A DNA stretch of 6,379 nt from Allobrachymonas sp. (GTDB lineage Bacteria > Pseudomonadota > Gammaproteobacteria > Burkholderiales > Burkholderiaceae). Shown here in pieces: positions 5,592 through 6,379 of this stretch. Position 1 is the first letter of the stretch, and each line of letters starts with the position of its first letter. Below the pieces are notes generated by a model. It had not been told where the DNA came from, made no database searches, and worked only from the letters and a program-made list of their open reading frames with translations. The stretch spans positions 1 to 6,379 of the forward strand of contig JAUMXD010000078.1 of the NCBI GenBank assembly GCA_030529305.1. Direction: 5' to 3'. Both the position numbers and the translations under genes were made by a program.

Positions 5592-6379
5592 TCAAACGGA
5601 TGAAGCTGACTCGCCTGTGCCGCCCGCGCGTTCAAATTCGAAAACGCCCGGGTTCTTGACCGGATCGACCGTGACGCGAATGGTCGATTTGGGTGGGAAT
5701 TGGCCTTCGAGTAGCGCTTTGGAAAGCGGATTTTCAATTCGCTGCTGAATGGCCCGCTTCAGGGGCCGTGCGCCAAACACGGGGTCAAAGCCAACCTTGG
5801 CCAGCTCTTCAAGCGCAGTGGGCGATACATCCAGCGCCAAATCCATTTTGTGCATGCGCTGCTCCAGCACGTGCAGCTGGATTTTGGCGATGTTGGCGAT
5901 GTGCGCGGCGTCCAGGCCGTGGAAGACCACGATCTCGTCAATGCGGTTGAGAAACTCGGGCCGGAAGTGGGTTTTGAGTTCTTCCCACACCGCGTCTTTG
6001 ATCTCGTCTTGCGGCTGACCGGCCATCTGCTGGATGATGGGGGAACCGATGTTGCTGGTCATGACGATGACGGTGTTCTTGAAGTCCACCGTGCGGCCTT
6101 GGCCGTCGGTCAGGCGCCCGTCATCCAGCACTTGCAGCAAGATGTTGAACACATCGGGGTGGGCTTTTTCGATTTCGTCGAACAAGATCACGCTGTAAGG
6201 CTTGCGGCGCACGGCTTCGGTGAGATACCCGCCTTCGTCGTAACCCACATAGCCGGGCGGCGCGCCAATCAGACGGGCCACGCTGTGCTTTTCCATGAAC
6301 TCGCTCATGTCGATGCGGATGAGGTGCTCTTCGCTGTCGAACAAGAAGCCGGCCAGCGCCTTGGTGAGTTCGGTTTTGC
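5592..6379 (-). CDS. clpB: ATP-dependent chaperone ClpB, partial (C-terminal 261 residues)
   Basis: ClpB is a hexameric AAA+ disaggregase that works with DnaK to pull proteins out of aggregates in the cytoplasm. The right edge cuts inside the Walker A motif of the second AAA+ module, so the visible protein starts [13 protein letters not shown]. Then come the pore loop [13 protein letters not shown], Walker B with [16 protein letters not shown], sensor 1 [10 protein letters not shown], and the C-terminal small domain with sensor 2 in [19 protein letters not shown]. The pore-loop tyrosine, Walker B acidic pair and sensor residues are all present. ClpB is favoured over ClpA and ClpC by the [18 protein letters not shown] stretch, by the [14 protein letters not shown] ending, and by the lack of an IGF/L loop for ClpP docking in the segment seen. 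The end is a short Gly/Ser-rich tail. In related bacteria clpB is sigma-32 dependent; the promoter is outside the window. Confidence 0.95.
   Translation of the reverse strand, partial: KTELTKALAGFLFDSEEHLIRIDMSEFMEKHSVARLIGAPPGYVGYDEGGYLTEAVRRKPYSVILFDEIEKAHPDVFNILLQVLDDGRLTDGQGRTVDFKNTVIVMTSNIGSPIIQQMAGQPQDEIKDAVWEELKTHFRPEFLNRIDEIVVFHGLDAAHIANIAKIQLHVLEQRMHKMDLALDVSPTALEELAKVGFDPVFGARPLKRAIQQRIENPLSKALLEGQFPPKSTIRVTVDPVKNPGVFEFERAGGTGESASSV

Noticed and set aside
5592..6344. Start of clpB at 6344
   Set aside because: The codon there is TTG, coding Leu in the run [10 protein letters not shown]; the frame stays open to the window edge and carries part of Walker A, so the gene is simply cut.

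Overview
The window looks like a chromosomal housekeeping segment from a betaproteobacterium. The family is most likely Comamonadaceae or a close relative in Burkholderiales. This rests on GC-rich, strongly biased codon use, a long RpoH with an N-terminal extension, a CIRCE operator in front of rpoH, and a small SWIB-domain protein. The taxonomic call is inference from protein style, not from a marker gene.

Layout from left to right. (1) 1-274, minus: the N-terminal part of a multi-span membrane protein, probably a DMT/EamA-type transporter, cut by the window edge. (2) 275-767: a non-coding gap that ends in a structured terminator hairpin for rpoH at 640-706. (3) 768-1745, minus: rpoH, the heat-shock sigma factor. 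Its probable sigma70 promoter (1815-1844) is overlaid almost exactly by a CIRCE operator (1818-1844), the binding site of the repressor HrcA. (4) 1996-4662, minus: an 888-residue protein combining an NDP-forming acyl-CoA synthetase-like part with a C-terminal GNAT domain (PatZ/Pka type). (5) 4663-5112: a 450-base divergent intergenic region holding a nested inverted repeat in the pat leader, a CRP-like palindrome and weak promoter candidates. (6) 5113-5409, plus: a 98-residue SWIB/MDM2-domain protein. (7) 5410-5591: a convergent gap with several hairpins, including a strong bidirectional terminator. (8) 5592-6379, minus: the C-terminal 261 residues of the disaggregase ClpB, cut inside the Walker A motif of its second AAA+ module.

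Two genes belong to the heat-shock response: rpoH encodes the sigma factor, and clpB is a classic member of its regulon. The PatZ-like protein would link metabolism (acetyl-CoA, acetate) to protein lysine acetylation. I see no mobile element, CRISPR array, tRNA or rRNA, and no obvious new defence or biosynthetic system. The most interesting signals are regulatory: the CIRCE-over-promoter arrangement at rpoH, the GNRA-capped hairpin in the rpoH 3' region, a possible anti-Shine-Dalgarno leader in front of pat, and a synthetase-like domain that keeps the histidine lost in enterobacterial PatZ.
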